From contig NZ_CP041352.1 in NCBI RefSeq assembly GCF_009746125.1, forward strand, positions 1,329,847 to 1,393,846: 64,000 nt of DNA, in the 5' to 3' direction. The translations under genes and the position numbers were made by a program. Numbering within the stretch: position 1 is the first letter of the stretch; the number at the start of each line of letters is the position of its first letter. Shown piece after piece: positions 45,660 to 53,978 of this stretch. The DNA is from Casimicrobium huifangae. GTDB taxonomy: Bacteria; Pseudomonadota; Gammaproteobacteria; Burkholderiales; Casimicrobiaceae. A model generated the notes under the pieces. The model worked only from the letters and a program-made list of their open reading frames with translations. It was not told where the DNA came from and searched no databases.

Positions 45660-47272
45660 GCGGTTCTCGTAGTCTGCTGCAATGCCTTGTCGATGATGGC
45701 GGCGATGTCGATATCGCGACCATTGCGCCAGCGGCCGAGCACGTAGCCATCCGGACGGATCACGTAAAGCGTGCCGGGCGCGGCCGCGAAGCGCTCGCGC
45801 ATCTGCCCTAGGGTGTCGTGAATGTCGCCGTCGCGAATAGCCACCGTATCGCGAACACTGTAGACGCGGACACCGCCGCTACCTTTGGTGGCGGGTGCGA
45901 TGTCACCGAAGTAGAGCGCCACGAAATGCTGGCCGAACAGTTCGCTCAGATGCTGCGCGCCGCCGGTGGTCTGAATACTTGCCTCGGGCGCTGGCAACCC
46001 GGCATGTGGCCCGCCGTCGAATGCACCGAAGTCTGCGATATTGAGCGGGGAATCGACGTACTCAATCGCGGTTGTCTGCCGTGGGTTGACCAGCGAGCGA
46101 ACGCTGTCGTTCTCCAGCGCCAGCCGCAGCGCCGCTTCGCGCATCAGCCGAAAACCGTAGTTGGGTGGCGCCATGAATTCTGTGCTCTTGGCACCGTAAC
46201 GGATGTTCTCGCGAGCGGCATGGACACGTTCGATGGAGTAACTGTCGAGCAGCGAATCGGCTGCCTCGCCACGCAACACCGCCGCCAGTTTCCACGCCAG
46301 GTTGCCGGCGTCGTCGAGCCCCGAATTGAGCCCGCGCACACCGAAGATGGGCACCAGATGCGCGGCATCGCCGGCAAACAGCACACGGCCGTGGCGATAT
46401 TGCGGCAGCGTCAGGCATTTGGCGTTGTAGATCGAGATCCACAGTGGCTTCCAAGGTGCCGTCTCGCCAATCATGTCGAGATGGCTCTGCACGCGCGGTA
46501 GCACGTTCTCCGGCTTCACCGCCTCGGCCGGATCTTCATCGTCGCGGATCTGGTAGTCGATGCGCCACACGTTGTCCGGCTGCCGGTGCATCAGGATGGT
46601 GGAGCCCGGATTCGACGGCGGATCGAACCACGCCAGCCGCTCCACCGGGCGCGACGTCGCCTGTTCGATATCGACGATCACGTAGCGGCCGTCGTATTGC
46701 ATCCCGCTTAACTGCAGTCCGAGCAATTCGCGCACGGTGCTGCGGCCACCGTCGCAGGCGATTACCCAGTCGGCCTCGATGCGATGCGTGCTGCCGTTGG
46801 CGCTGGTCACCTCGACGGTGTTTCCGTTCCCATGAGGCGTTACGTTGCTGACGCGCGTTGACCAGCGCACATCGACAAGGCCGGTGGCGATTGCCGCGTC
46901 ATGGGCGAATTCCTCGGCGTAATACTGCTGGATATTGACCATTGGCCCGAAGCGCTGAGTCGGCTCTGCGGGCATCTCGAAATGCAGCACTTCGCGGTCA
47001 CGGAAGTAGCTGCGCCCACCCACCCACGAGAGCCCCTTGTCCAGCATCGGCTTGTCGGCGCCAATCCAGCCAAGGATCTCCAGCGAGCGGCGCGACATGC
47101 AGATGGCCCGGCTGCCGTCGCAAAAGCTGCTGTCGGCCTCGATCACGGTCGAGGCAATTCCCTGCTGCGCCAGCAGCGCGGCGACGGTGAGCCCGACGGG
47201 TCCACCGCCGGCGATCAGCACCGGCGTCCGTGCGGGCAGCGGCGATGTCGATGTTGTGGAGGATGACGTCAT
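45656..47272 (-). CDS. FAD-dependent aromatic monooxygenase (MhpA-like)
   Basis: A 538-residue flavoprotein hydroxylase of the class A family. The ADP-binding loop is PVLIAGGGPVGLTVAALLAQ near residue 18. The DG fingerprint is in VIACDGGRSTVRELL near residue 165. VLFAGDAAHLVPIFGVRGLN near residue 290 contacts FAD ribose. A thioredoxin-like C-terminal domain, as in MhpA and phenol hydroxylases, includes VIRPDGYVLGRW. It should hydroxylate a phenolic acid. It leads an operon with DUF2783 and MarR genes and has twin palindromes 52-97 bp upstream. Confidence 0.88.
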   Translation of the reverse strand: MTSSSTTSTSPLPARTPVLIAGGGPVGLTVAALLAQQGIASTVIEADSSFCDGSRAICMSRRSLEILGWIGADKPMLDKGLSWVGGRSYFRDREVLHFEMPAEPTQRFGPMVNIQQYYAEEFAHDAAIATGLVDVRWSTRVSNVTPHGNGNTVEVTSANGSTHRIEADWVIACDGGRSTVRELLGLQLSGMQYDGRYVIVDIEQATSRPVERLAWFDPPSNPGSTILMHRQPDNVWRIDYQIRDDEDPAEAVKPENVLPRVQSHLDMIGETAPWKPLWISIYNAKCLTLPQYRHGRVLFAGDAAHLVPIFGVRGLNSGLDDAGNLAWKLAAVLRGEAADSLLDSYSIERVHAARENIRYGAKSTEFMAPPNYGFRLMREAALRLALENDSVRSLVNPRQTTAIEYVDSPLNIADFGAFDGGPHAGLPAPEASIQTTGGAQHLSELFGQHFVALYFGDIAPATKGSGGVRVYSVRDTVAIRDGDIHDTLGQMRERFAAAPGTLYVIRPDGYVLGRWRNGRDIDIAAIIDKALQQTTRTA

Positions 47273-47323
47273 GGTTCCGCTCCCGGATTCGGTACTGTTT
47301 CAAATCGTCAACAGGACGACAAA

Positions 47324-47369
47324 TAGTTGCGTGCGCAATTATTATTGAAAATAGTTGCGTACGCAACTA
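47324..47369. promoter_or_regulatory. Twin MarR-type operators
   Basis: TAGTTGCGTACGCAACTA at 47352-47369 is a perfect 18-bp palindrome. TAGTTGCGTGCGCAATTA at 47324-47341 is the same site with two changes. Their centres are 28 bp apart, and they lie upstream of the monooxygenase gene. Size and symmetry fit MarR dimers; the regulator encoded in the same operon is the obvious candidate. Confidence 0.75.
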
Positions 47370-47404
47370 AACCGTTTGCTAGTCAGCAGGACTTGCGGGC
47401 TTTA

Positions 47405-47482
47405 GAAGCAATGCAGTGAAGCGCAGCGGAACCGAGGCATATCTCAGGCGAGCACAAGTTGCCCTCGATTTCACTGCGTTGC
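47405..47482. repeat. Imperfect inverted repeat downstream of tRNA-Arg(CCT)
   Basis: GCAATGCAGTGAA is mirrored by TTTCACTGCGTTGC about 50 bases later. On the minus strand this hairpin follows the tRNA gene by about 110 bp and could end or process its transcript, but there is no clear T run. The rest of 47370-47591 shows nothing I recognise. Confidence 0.4.
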
Positions 47483-47591
47483 ATCGAGGCTACGGCTGAC
47501 GGGTGGTCCGCTACCGGCAATAGCCGTCGCGATTGCAGGCGTGTCGTGGGACGCTGCAGGCAGGCGCAGCGGCGTGCGCGAAGGAAGGTGG

Positions 47592-47667
47592 TGGCGCCCC
47601 GGAGACGAATCGAACGTCCGACCTTCCCCTTAGGAGGGGGAAGCTCTATCCACTGAGCTACCGGGGC
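47592..47667 (-). tRNA. tRNA-Arg (anticodon CCT)
   Basis: On the minus strand: acceptor GCCCCGG/CCGGGGC, D arm GCTC...GAGC, and anticodon stem TCCCC/GGGGA with loop CTCCTAA. T arm GGACG TTCGATT CGTCT, discriminator G and an encoded CCA complete it. It reads AGG codons. Confidence 0.96.
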
Positions 47668-47755
47668 GAAGCAGTAATTGTGGCAAAAATGGCCGTGGGG
47701 CACATATCCCGCGTTCGCCGCACTACGGCAAACCACGGTGGCTACACTTCCAGTC

Positions 47756-48814
47756 ATGACTGAGAACGCTGCTGCTGCATCCGTTTCCACGCCGTTGCCG
47801 GCGGCCACGCCTGTGGCGGTGCTGGGCGCTGGCTCTTTCGGCACCGCGCTCGCCATCCAGCTTGCGCGGCGAGGGTCGCGCACCCGGCTCTGGGGGCGCG
47901 ACGTCACGGCCATGCAGGACGCTGAACGTACGCGGCGCAATCCGCGCTATCTGACCGACTGCGAGTTCCCGGCGACGCTGGTCGCCACCGCCGACCTCGA
48001 TGCTGCGCTGCGCGACGCCCAGGACATCATCATCGCGACACCCAGCCATGCCCTGCGCGGCACACTGGAGACGCTGAAACCGCGTCTCGGTGATGGTGAC
48101 GGCGCGCGTCAGGGCGTGGTGATTGCCTGCAAGGGCTTTGAGCCGGGCACCGGCAAGCTGTCACACGAGGTGGCGGCCGATGTGCTCGGGCCGATGCATC
48201 CCTATGCTGTGCTGTCCGGCCCCACCTTTGCCGCAGAGCTGGGCCACGGCCTGCCGACGGCAGTGATCATCGCGTCAAAGGATGCGGCATTCGCAGAGCG
48301 CATTGCGCATCGCCTGAACGGCGGTGGCTTTCGTGCCTACACCGGTAGTGACGTGATCGGCGTCGAACTCGGTGGCGCAGCCAAGAACGTGATCGCCATT
48401 GCTGCCGGCACGTCCGACGGTTTGGGCTTTGGCGCTAACGCACGCAGCCTGCTGATCACCCGCGGCCTTGCCGAAATCCGGCGTCTGGGCGACAAGATGG
48501 GCGCGCAGGCAGAGACGCTGATGGGTCTCGCCGGTCTGGGCGATCTGGTGCTCACTTGCACCGACAACCAGTCGCGCAACCGGCGTATGGGCTTGCTGCT
48601 GGCCAGCGGCAAAAGCGTCGCGGAAGCGACCGCCGAAATCCAGCAGGTGGTGGAAGGCATCAAGGCCGCCCCCGAGGTGCATCGCCTGGCGCAGCGCTAC
48701 GGCGTCGCGATGCCGATCACCGAGGTCGCCTGTGCCGTGATTGACGGCCGCATGACACCGCGCGAGGCGTTTGCCACGCTGGCATCGCGCTCGGTGCGGG
48801 CCGAAGCCAAATGA
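47756..48814 (+). CDS. gpsA: Glycerol-3-phosphate dehydrogenase [NAD(P)+]
   Basis: Makes sn-glycerol 3-phosphate from dihydroxyacetone phosphate for phospholipids. The 352-residue protein has the cofactor loop VAVLGAGSFGTALAIQLARRG, the Q-x-x-x-E type ACKGFEPGTGKLSHEV, SGPTFAAEL, and the catalytic GAAKNVIAIAAGTSDGLGFG near residue 205. GDLVLTCTDNQSRNRRMG follows. The N-terminus has an extra 17-residue Ala/Thr segment. It overlaps pgi by ATGA. The ATG at 47756 is the first good start after the divergent tRNA. Confidence 0.95.
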   Translation: MTENAAAASVSTPLPAATPVAVLGAGSFGTALAIQLARRGSRTRLWGRDVTAMQDAERTRRNPRYLTDCEFPATLVATADLDAALRDAQDIIIATPSHALRGTLETLKPRLGDGDGARQGVVIACKGFEPGTGKLSHEVAADVLGPMHPYAVLSGPTFAAELGHGLPTAVIIASKDAAFAERIAHRLNGGGFRAYTGSDVIGVELGGAAKNVIAIAAGTSDGLGFGANARSLLITRGLAEIRRLGDKMGAQAETLMGLAGLGDLVLTCTDNQSRNRRMGLLLASGKSVAEATAEIQQVVEGIKAAPEVHRLAQRYGVAMPITEVACAVIDGRMTPREAFATLASRSVRAEAK

Positions 48815-50502
48815 GCGCCGCAGCGATGCTTGCAGGGCATCTCAATCCAGCCACCTCCAGTGCCTGGCAGGCGCTGCTCCGCCATGCTGACAGGCAGAAG
48901 GAGACCGGCTTCCGCGTCGCCGGCGCCTTTGCGCTTGACCCGGAGCGCGCCAGCCGTTTCAGTATTGATGCCGCCGGGCTGACGCTGGATTACTCCAAGC
49001 AGCGCATCGACACGCAGACCATGCAACTGCTGCTGGCGCTCGCAGCCGAACGCAACGTGGCGGGCCGCCGCGATGCGATGTTCGCCGGCGAGAAGGTCAA
49101 CACGACCGAGCACCGCGCCGTGCTGCATGTCGCCCTGCGCGAACCGGCGGTTGGCGCGCGGCAACACATCGTTGATGGCGTTGATGTGGTTCCCGCCGTG
49201 CACGCCGAGCTGGCCCGCATGCGCGCGTTCAGCGAGCAGGTACGCGCCGGCGCGTGGCGCGGGCGCACCGGGCAGGCGATCACCGATGTCGTGAACATTG
49301 GCATCGGTGGTTCCGATCTTGGCCCGCAGATGGTGTGCGAGGCGCTGCGACGCGACATCCACCCGCGGCTCAGGACACACTTTGTCTCCAACGTCGATGG
49401 CGGCGATCTTGATCGCGTGCTGGCGGGGCTCAATGCGGCGACGACCCTGTTCATCGTGTCGTCGAAGACGTTCACCACGCAGGAAACGATCATGAACGCC
49501 CGTCGCGCGCGGGAGTGGTTCCTGGCCAGCGGCGCGCAGCAGGCCGATGTTGGCCAGCACTTCGTCGCGGTGACTACCAATCTGCCTGCCGCTGGTGCGT
49601 TCGGCATCGCCAGCACCAATTGCTTCCGCTTCTGGGACTGGGTCGGCGGGCGTTATTCACTGTGGTCGGCAGTCGGCCTGAGCGTGATGATCGCCATCGG
49701 CGGCGATGCCTTTGCTGAGCTGCTTGCAGGCGCGCACGCGATGGACGAACATTTCGTCACCGCGCCACTTGCCAGCAACATGCCCTGTGTGCTGGCGCTG
49801 GTGGGCATCTGGAACGGCAATTTTCTCGGCGCCAGCAGTCTTTGCGTGGCGCCGTATGCGCAGGATTTGCGGCGGTTGCCCGCCTATCTGCAGCAACTTG
49901 AAATGGAGAGCAACGGCAAATCCGTCGCCCTCGACGGCACGCCGCTGGCAACGACGAGTGGCAGTGCCATCTGGGGCGAACCGGGCAGCAACGGGCAGCA
50001 TGCCTACTTCCAGTTGCTGCATCAGGGCACCGGCCTGATGGCGGTGGATTTCATCGCCTCGCTGGCGCTGACCGGGACCTCGCCCGAGCATCATCGTGTG
50101 CTGCTGGCCAACTGCTTTGCGCAGTCGGAAGCGCTGATGTGCGGCAAATCCGCAGACACCGTGCGTGCGGAAATGCGCGCCACCGGCATGGCGGAGGCCG
50201 AGATTGAAGCGCTGGTGCCGCACCGCACCTTCACCGGCAACCGTCCGAGCAACACCATTTTGCTTCCGGAGCTGTCGCCATGCTCGCTGGGCGCGCTGAT
50301 CGCTCTCTACGAGCACAAGGTGTTCGTGCAGGGCGTGATCTGGGGCATCAATTCGTTCGACCAGTGGGGCGTGGAGCTTGGCAAGCAACTGGCGAAAACG
50401 ATTGATACTGAACTTGCTGCAGGCGCCGTTACCGGCGTGCACGATGCGTCAACACAGGCGCTGATGCAGCGGGCGATCGCGGCGATGGCGGATCGCCGCT
50501 AA
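48811..50502 (+). CDS. pgi: Glucose-6-phosphate isomerase
   Basis: Interconverts glucose 6-phosphate and fructose 6-phosphate. The 563-residue protein contains the family signatures DVVNIGIGGSDLGPQM near residue 160 and FIVSSKTFTTQETIMNA near residue 217. GRYSLWSAVGLSVMIAIGG follows. GEPGSNGQHAYFQLLHQGT carries the catalytic glutamate/histidine region near residue 392. It is translationally coupled to gpsA. Confidence 0.96.
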   Translation: MSAAAMLAGHLNPATSSAWQALLRHADRQKETGFRVAGAFALDPERASRFSIDAAGLTLDYSKQRIDTQTMQLLLALAAERNVAGRRDAMFAGEKVNTTEHRAVLHVALREPAVGARQHIVDGVDVVPAVHAELARMRAFSEQVRAGAWRGRTGQAITDVVNIGIGGSDLGPQMVCEALRRDIHPRLRTHFVSNVDGGDLDRVLAGLNAATTLFIVSSKTFTTQETIMNARRAREWFLASGAQQADVGQHFVAVTTNLPAAGAFGIASTNCFRFWDWVGGRYSLWSAVGLSVMIAIGGDAFAELLAGAHAMDEHFVTAPLASNMPCVLALVGIWNGNFLGASSLCVAPYAQDLRRLPAYLQQLEMESNGKSVALDGTPLATTSGSAIWGEPGSNGQHAYFQLLHQGTGLMAVDFIASLALTGTSPEHHRVLLANCFAQSEALMCGKSADTVRAEMRATGMAEAEIEALVPHRTFTGNRPSNTILLPELSPCSLGALIALYEHKVFVQGVIWGINSFDQWGVELGKQLAKTIDTELAAGAVTGVHDASTQALMQRAIAAMADRR

Positions 50503-50522
50503 CGTTCGCCGATCAGCCGGGT

Positions 50523-50900
50523 CTAAGCTTCGAACAGCAACAACGCCGCCACCTGCCGCCCTTCGCCGAGCAGCACGTTGTAGGTGCGGCAGGCAGCGCT
50601 GGTGTCCATCACTTCGTAGCCGATGCGTGCCTCGATCAGCGGGCGCAGGGCGTCGGGCTTGGGGAAGCGCAACGCGCGGCCAGTGCCGATCAGCACGATT
50701 TCGGCGCCCACGTTGGTTGCCTGCGCGATCGCCTCTGAGCTGATCTCGGCAAACGCGGCCACTGGCCACGGCGCGGCAGCTTCGCGGTGCGACAGGCGCA
50801 CGCTCTGGCGATGCTCGACGCCACCCACCGTCACCGACCCGACGGTGTAGGCGGTGATCGCGTATGCGCTTGCAGCCTCGCGCTGAAATTTCATCGCCAT
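50523..50900 (-). CDS. Mth938/DUF498-domain protein
   Basis: A 125-residue protein of the Mth938-like fold (bacterial relatives of mitochondrial complex I assembly factor NDUFAF3). The pattern is a beta-rich first half (YAITAYTVGSVTVGG). IVLIGTGRALRFPKPDALRPLIEARIGYEVMDTSAACRTYNVLL then follows (given in outline), the diagnostic G-T-G-x-x-x-x-F-P and M-x-T-x-A-A-x-R-T-Y-N blocks. Its biochemical role is unknown. It is divergent from alaC and convergent with pgi. Confidence 0.85.
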   Translation of the reverse strand: MAMKFQREAASAYAITAYTVGSVTVGGVEHRQSVRLSHREAAAPWPVAAFAEISSEAIAQATNVGAEIVLIGTGRALRFPKPDALRPLIEARIGYEVMDTSAACRTYNVLLGEGRQVAALLLFEA

Positions 50901-50996
50901 GGGCGCCCGTCTCCTGATGTGTTGCAGTGGTCAGCAGCGAATTATCCGCGAGCATTTGATCGGAGCATCTTGTGGACGAAAAGACCGCTGTATATG

Positions 50997-51085
50997 GGCT
51001 TGAAACGGCAAATGCCAAAAAGTCGACTTTGAGTAAAAAAGTACCCCTGAGCCCAATGAAATAGTCTTTGCAACAAAAAGCTGCT
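50997..51085. repeat. Dispersed intergenic repeat, copy 5
   Basis: GGGCTTGAAACGGCAAATGCC, AAAAGTCGACTTTGAG, CTGAGCCCAATG and CAAAAAGCTGCTG align in order with copies 1-4. It occupies the middle of the 335-bp gap between the DUF498 gene and alaC, so it may lie inside the alaC promoter region. Confidence 0.65.
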
Positions 51086-51160
51086 GTCCCAGTGCACGCT
51101 GTCCAGCCGCCCAATGCTGCGTTGCGGCAAGTCGCTTTTCCCTGTAACATCAATCGCTTA

Positions 51161-51224
51161 GGTGCCCCCTTCGTCTGCCAGATTTCTGTTGGATCGAGGA
51201 GGGGTAAGTTCAAATCCCCGCACC
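51161..51224 (+). promoter_or_regulatory. Structured leader next to the alaC ribosome site
   Basis: GGTGC (51161-51165) can pair with GCACC (51220-51224), enclosing GGGG-TAAGTTCAAAT-CCCC. The same GGGG (51201-51204) could instead pair with CCCC at 51166-51169, so two mutually exclusive folds exist. The structure ends directly at the AGGA ribosome site and 11 bases before the ATG. This suggests translational control; it matches no riboswitch class I know. Confidence 0.4.
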
Positions 51225-51235
51225 AGGATTCTGCG

Positions 51236-52423
51236 ATGCAAACCGAGTTCTCGCGCATCAAGCGCCTTCCCCCTTACGTTTTTGCGATCACCACTGATCT
51301 GAAGATGGCTGCCCGCCGCAAGGGCGAAGACATCATCGATTTCGGCATGGGCAACCCCGACGGCCCCACGCCCAAGCACATCGTCGACAAGCTGGTTGAA
51401 ACCGCGCAACGCGGCGACACCCACGGCTACAGCGTTTCAAAAGGCATCCCGCGTCTGCGCAAGGCCATCGCCAACTGGTATGCCCAGCGCTACGGCGCCT
51501 GGATTGATCCGGAAACTGAAGCCATCGTCACCATCGGCTCGAAAGAGGGCCTCGCGCACCTGATGCTCGCCACGCTGGATCGTGGTGACACCGCACTGGT
51601 GCCGAACCCGAGCTACCCGATCCACATCTACGGCGCGATTATCGCGGGTGCGGACATCCGCAGCGTGCGCATGACCGAAGACGTGGATTTCTTCGAAGAG
51701 ATCGAGCGCGCCATTCGCGAAAGCTTCCCGAAGCCGAAGATGCTGATCCTCGGGTTTCCGTCGAACCCGACTGCCATGTGCGTCGATCTGCCGTTCTTTG
51801 AAAAGATCGTCGCACTGGCCAAAGAGCATGGCATCTGGGTCGTGCATGACCTTGCCTACGCCGACCTCGGCTTCGATGGCTACAAGGCGCCGAGCATCAT
51901 GCAGGTGAAGGGCGCCAAAGAGGTTGCCGTCGAGTTCTTTACCATGAGCAAAAGCTACAACATGGCCGGCTGGCGCGTGGGCTTCATGGTGGGTAATCCG
52001 CATCTGGTCAGCGCGCTCGGCCGCATCAAGGGCTACAACGATTACGGCACTTTCACGCCGATTCAGGTGGCAAGCATCGCCGCGCTTGAAGGCCCGCAGG
52101 ATTGTGTGGAAGAAATCCGCCAGAAATACGAATCTCGTCGCAACGTAATGGTGAAAGGCCTGCATGAAGCGGGCTGGATGGTCGACAACCCGAAGGCCAG
52201 CATGTACATCTGGGCAAAGATTCCCGAGCCGTACATGAAGATGGGCTCGCTGGAGTTCGCCAAAAAACTGCTGGCCGACGCCAAGGTCAGCGTGTCGCCC
52301 GGCATTGGCTTCGGGCAATATGGCGACACCCACGTGCGCTTCGCGCTGATCGAAAATGAAGCGCGCTCCCGTCAGGCGGTGCGCGGTATCAAGGAAATGT
52401 TCAAGAAGGATGGCTTGCTATAG
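51236..52423 (+). CDS. alaC: Alanine-synthesising PLP aminotransferase (AlaC-like)
   Basis: A 395-residue class I/II aminotransferase that makes alanine from pyruvate with glutamate. The fold opens with [40 protein letters not shown] (in outline). Substrate and cofactor motifs are [21 protein letters not shown], the aspartate in [13 protein letters not shown] and the Schiff-base lysine in [15 protein letters not shown] near residue 240. It precedes hom and thrC, an arrangement usual in betaproteobacteria. The ATG at 51236 follows an AGGA site. Confidence 0.93.
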   Translation: MQTEFSRIKRLPPYVFAITTDLKMAARRKGEDIIDFGMGNPDGPTPKHIVDKLVETAQRGDTHGYSVSKGIPRLRKAIANWYAQRYGAWIDPETEAIVTIGSKEGLAHLMLATLDRGDTALVPNPSYPIHIYGAIIAGADIRSVRMTEDVDFFEEIERAIRESFPKPKMLILGFPSNPTAMCVDLPFFEKIVALAKEHGIWVVHDLAYADLGFDGYKAPSIMQVKGAKEVAVEFFTMSKSYNMAGWRVGFMVGNPHLVSALGRIKGYNDYGTFTPIQVASIAALEGPQDCVEEIRQKYESRRNVMVKGLHEAGWMVDNPKASMYIWAKIPEPYMKMGSLEFAKKLLADAKVSVSPGIGFGQYGDTHVRFALIENEARSRQAVRGIKEMFKKDGLL

Positions 52424-52426
52424 CGC

Positions 52427-52651
52427 TGTTGCGCTACAGCAGGACGAGAGGACGACGCTCGCTTCGCTCGCTAGGACGACGGCTTGCTTCGCCGCCTAGG
52501 ACGCAAGGCTTGCGACCAGGATCGTATTCACACACTATGCGAATCAAGAACGCACTCAACATCTGCTCGCGTCCTAGCGCGAAGCGCGTCGTCCTAGCCC
52601 GCGAAGCTGGGCGTCGTCTTAGCGCGTCAGCGCGTCGTCCTCACGGAAATA
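52427..52651. repeat. Hairpin array B: two opposed GTCGTCNTAGC arrays
   Basis: The left half (52441-52529) carries reverse-oriented units, linker CTAGGACGAC after palindromes GCTCGCTTCGCTCGC and GGCTTGCTTCGCCGCC. The right half (52569-52646) carries forward units: GTCCTAGC-GCGAAGCGC, GTCGTCCTAGC-CCGCGAAGCTGGG, GTCGTCTTAGC-GCGTCAGCGC, GTCGTCCT. About 40 bp of non-repeat sequence separates the halves. The whole alaC-hom gap is filled by it. The same linker builds array A in the tat operon. Confidence 0.78.
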
Positions 52652-52655
52652 CCTT

Positions 52656-53978
52656 ATGAAACCTCTCAGAATCGGACTCCTCGGCATCGGCACAGTGGGC
52701 GGCGGCACGTTTGACGTGCTCACCCGCAACGCCGAAGAAATTTCACGTCGCGCCGGGCGTCCGATCACCATTACCCACGTTGCCGACAAGAACACCGCAC
52801 TGGCGAATCAGGTGGTGGCGGGTCGTGCAACGGTGACCGATGATGCTTTCGGCGTGGTGCGCAATCCGGACATTGACGTCGTCGTCGAACTGATCGGCGG
52901 TTACGGCGTTGCCAAGCAACTGATACTGGAAGCCATCAACAATGGCAAGCACGTGGTCACCGCCAACAAGGCACTGCTCGCATTGCATGGCAATGAGATC
53001 TTTGCCGCTGCGCGCGCCAAGGGCGTCATCGTCGCGTTTGAGGCCGCCGTTGCCGGTGGCATTCCGATCATCAAGGCGCTGCGCGAAGGCCTCGTCGCCA
53101 ACCGCATCGAATGGATCGCCGGCATCATCAACGGCACCACCAACTTCATCCTCTCCGAGATGCGCAGCAAGGGCCTCGCCTTTGCTGACGTGCTGAAGGA
53201 AGCGCAGGCCAAGGGCTATGCCGAGGCCGACCCGACGTTTGATATCGAAGGCGTCGATGCAGGTCACAAAATCAGCATCCTTGCGGCGCTGGCGTTTGGC
53301 ATTCCGCTGTCGTTCGACAAGGCCCACGTTGAAGGCATCACCAAAATTGAAGCCATCGACATCCGCTACGCCGAGGAGATGGGCTACCGCATCAAGCTGC
53401 TCGGCATTGCCCGCCGCCGCGGTGATGGCAGTGACGCGGGTTTCGAATTGCGCGTACACCCGACGCTGATCCCGGCCAAGCGACTGATCGCCAATGTCGA
53501 AGGCGTGATGAATGCGGTGCTGGTGAAGGGCGACGCCGTCGGTGCCACGCTGTACTACGGCGCCGGGGCCGGGGCGCAACCTACAGCGTCGGCCGTAATT
53601 GCAGATCTGGTGGATGTCGCGCGACTGATCGACGCCGACGTCAACCATCGTGTGCCCTACCTCGCGTTCCAGCCGGACCGCATCGGCAGTGAGCCGGTGC
53701 TGCCGATTGACGAAGTGGAAACTTCGTACTACCTGCGCCTGCGCGTGGATGACAAGCCGGGTGTGCTGGCCGACATCACGCGCGTGCTCGCGGACAACAA
53801 CATCTCCATCGATGCGATGCTGCAAAAGGAGCCCGCCGAGGGCGAAGCGCAGACCGACATCATTCTGCTCACGCATGAGACGATCGAGAAGAACGTCAAG
53901 CGTGCCATCGCAGCGATTGAGGCGCAGCCGAGTACGCGTGGCAAGATCGTGTTGCTGCGGCTGGAGAATCTGGCGTGA
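52656..53978 (+). CDS. hom: Homoserine dehydrogenase
   Basis: Reduces aspartate semialdehyde to homoserine, feeding threonine and methionine synthesis. The 440-residue protein has the NAD loop IGLLGIGTVGGGTFDVL and the HVVTANKALLALHG segment with the catalytic lysine region. FEAAVAGGIPIIKALREGL, INGTTNFILSEM and EADPTFDIEGVDAGHK (active-site Asp) follow. A C-terminal ACT domain (YYLRLRVDDKPGVLADITRVL) gives threonine feedback control. It overlaps thrC by ATGA. Confidence 0.97.
   Translation: MKPLRIGLLGIGTVGGGTFDVLTRNAEEISRRAGRPITITHVADKNTALANQVVAGRATVTDDAFGVVRNPDIDVVVELIGGYGVAKQLILEAINNGKHVVTANKALLALHGNEIFAAARAKGVIVAFEAAVAGGIPIIKALREGLVANRIEWIAGIINGTTNFILSEMRSKGLAFADVLKEAQAKGYAEADPTFDIEGVDAGHKISILAALAFGIPLSFDKAHVEGITKIEAIDIRYAEEMGYRIKLLGIARRRGDGSDAGFELRVHPTLIPAKRLIANVEGVMNAVLVKGDAVGATLYYGAGAGAQPTASAVIADLVDVARLIDADVNHRVPYLAFQPDRIGSEPVLPIDEVETSYYLRLRVDDKPGVLADITRVLADNNISIDAMLQKEPAEGEAQTDIILLTHETIEKNVKRAIAAIEAQPSTRGKIVLLRLENLA

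Noticed and set aside
51201-51224. 3' end of a tRNA gene (GTTCAAAT followed by CCCCGCACCA)
   Set aside because: The five bases before the T-loop do not pair with the five after it, and no D arm or anticodon arm lies upstream. It is better described as a hairpin leader.
52427-52651. CRISPR array
   Set aside because: The constant parts are 8-11 bases, the variable parts are palindromes of 9-16 bases, and orientation changes within the locus. There are no cas genes.
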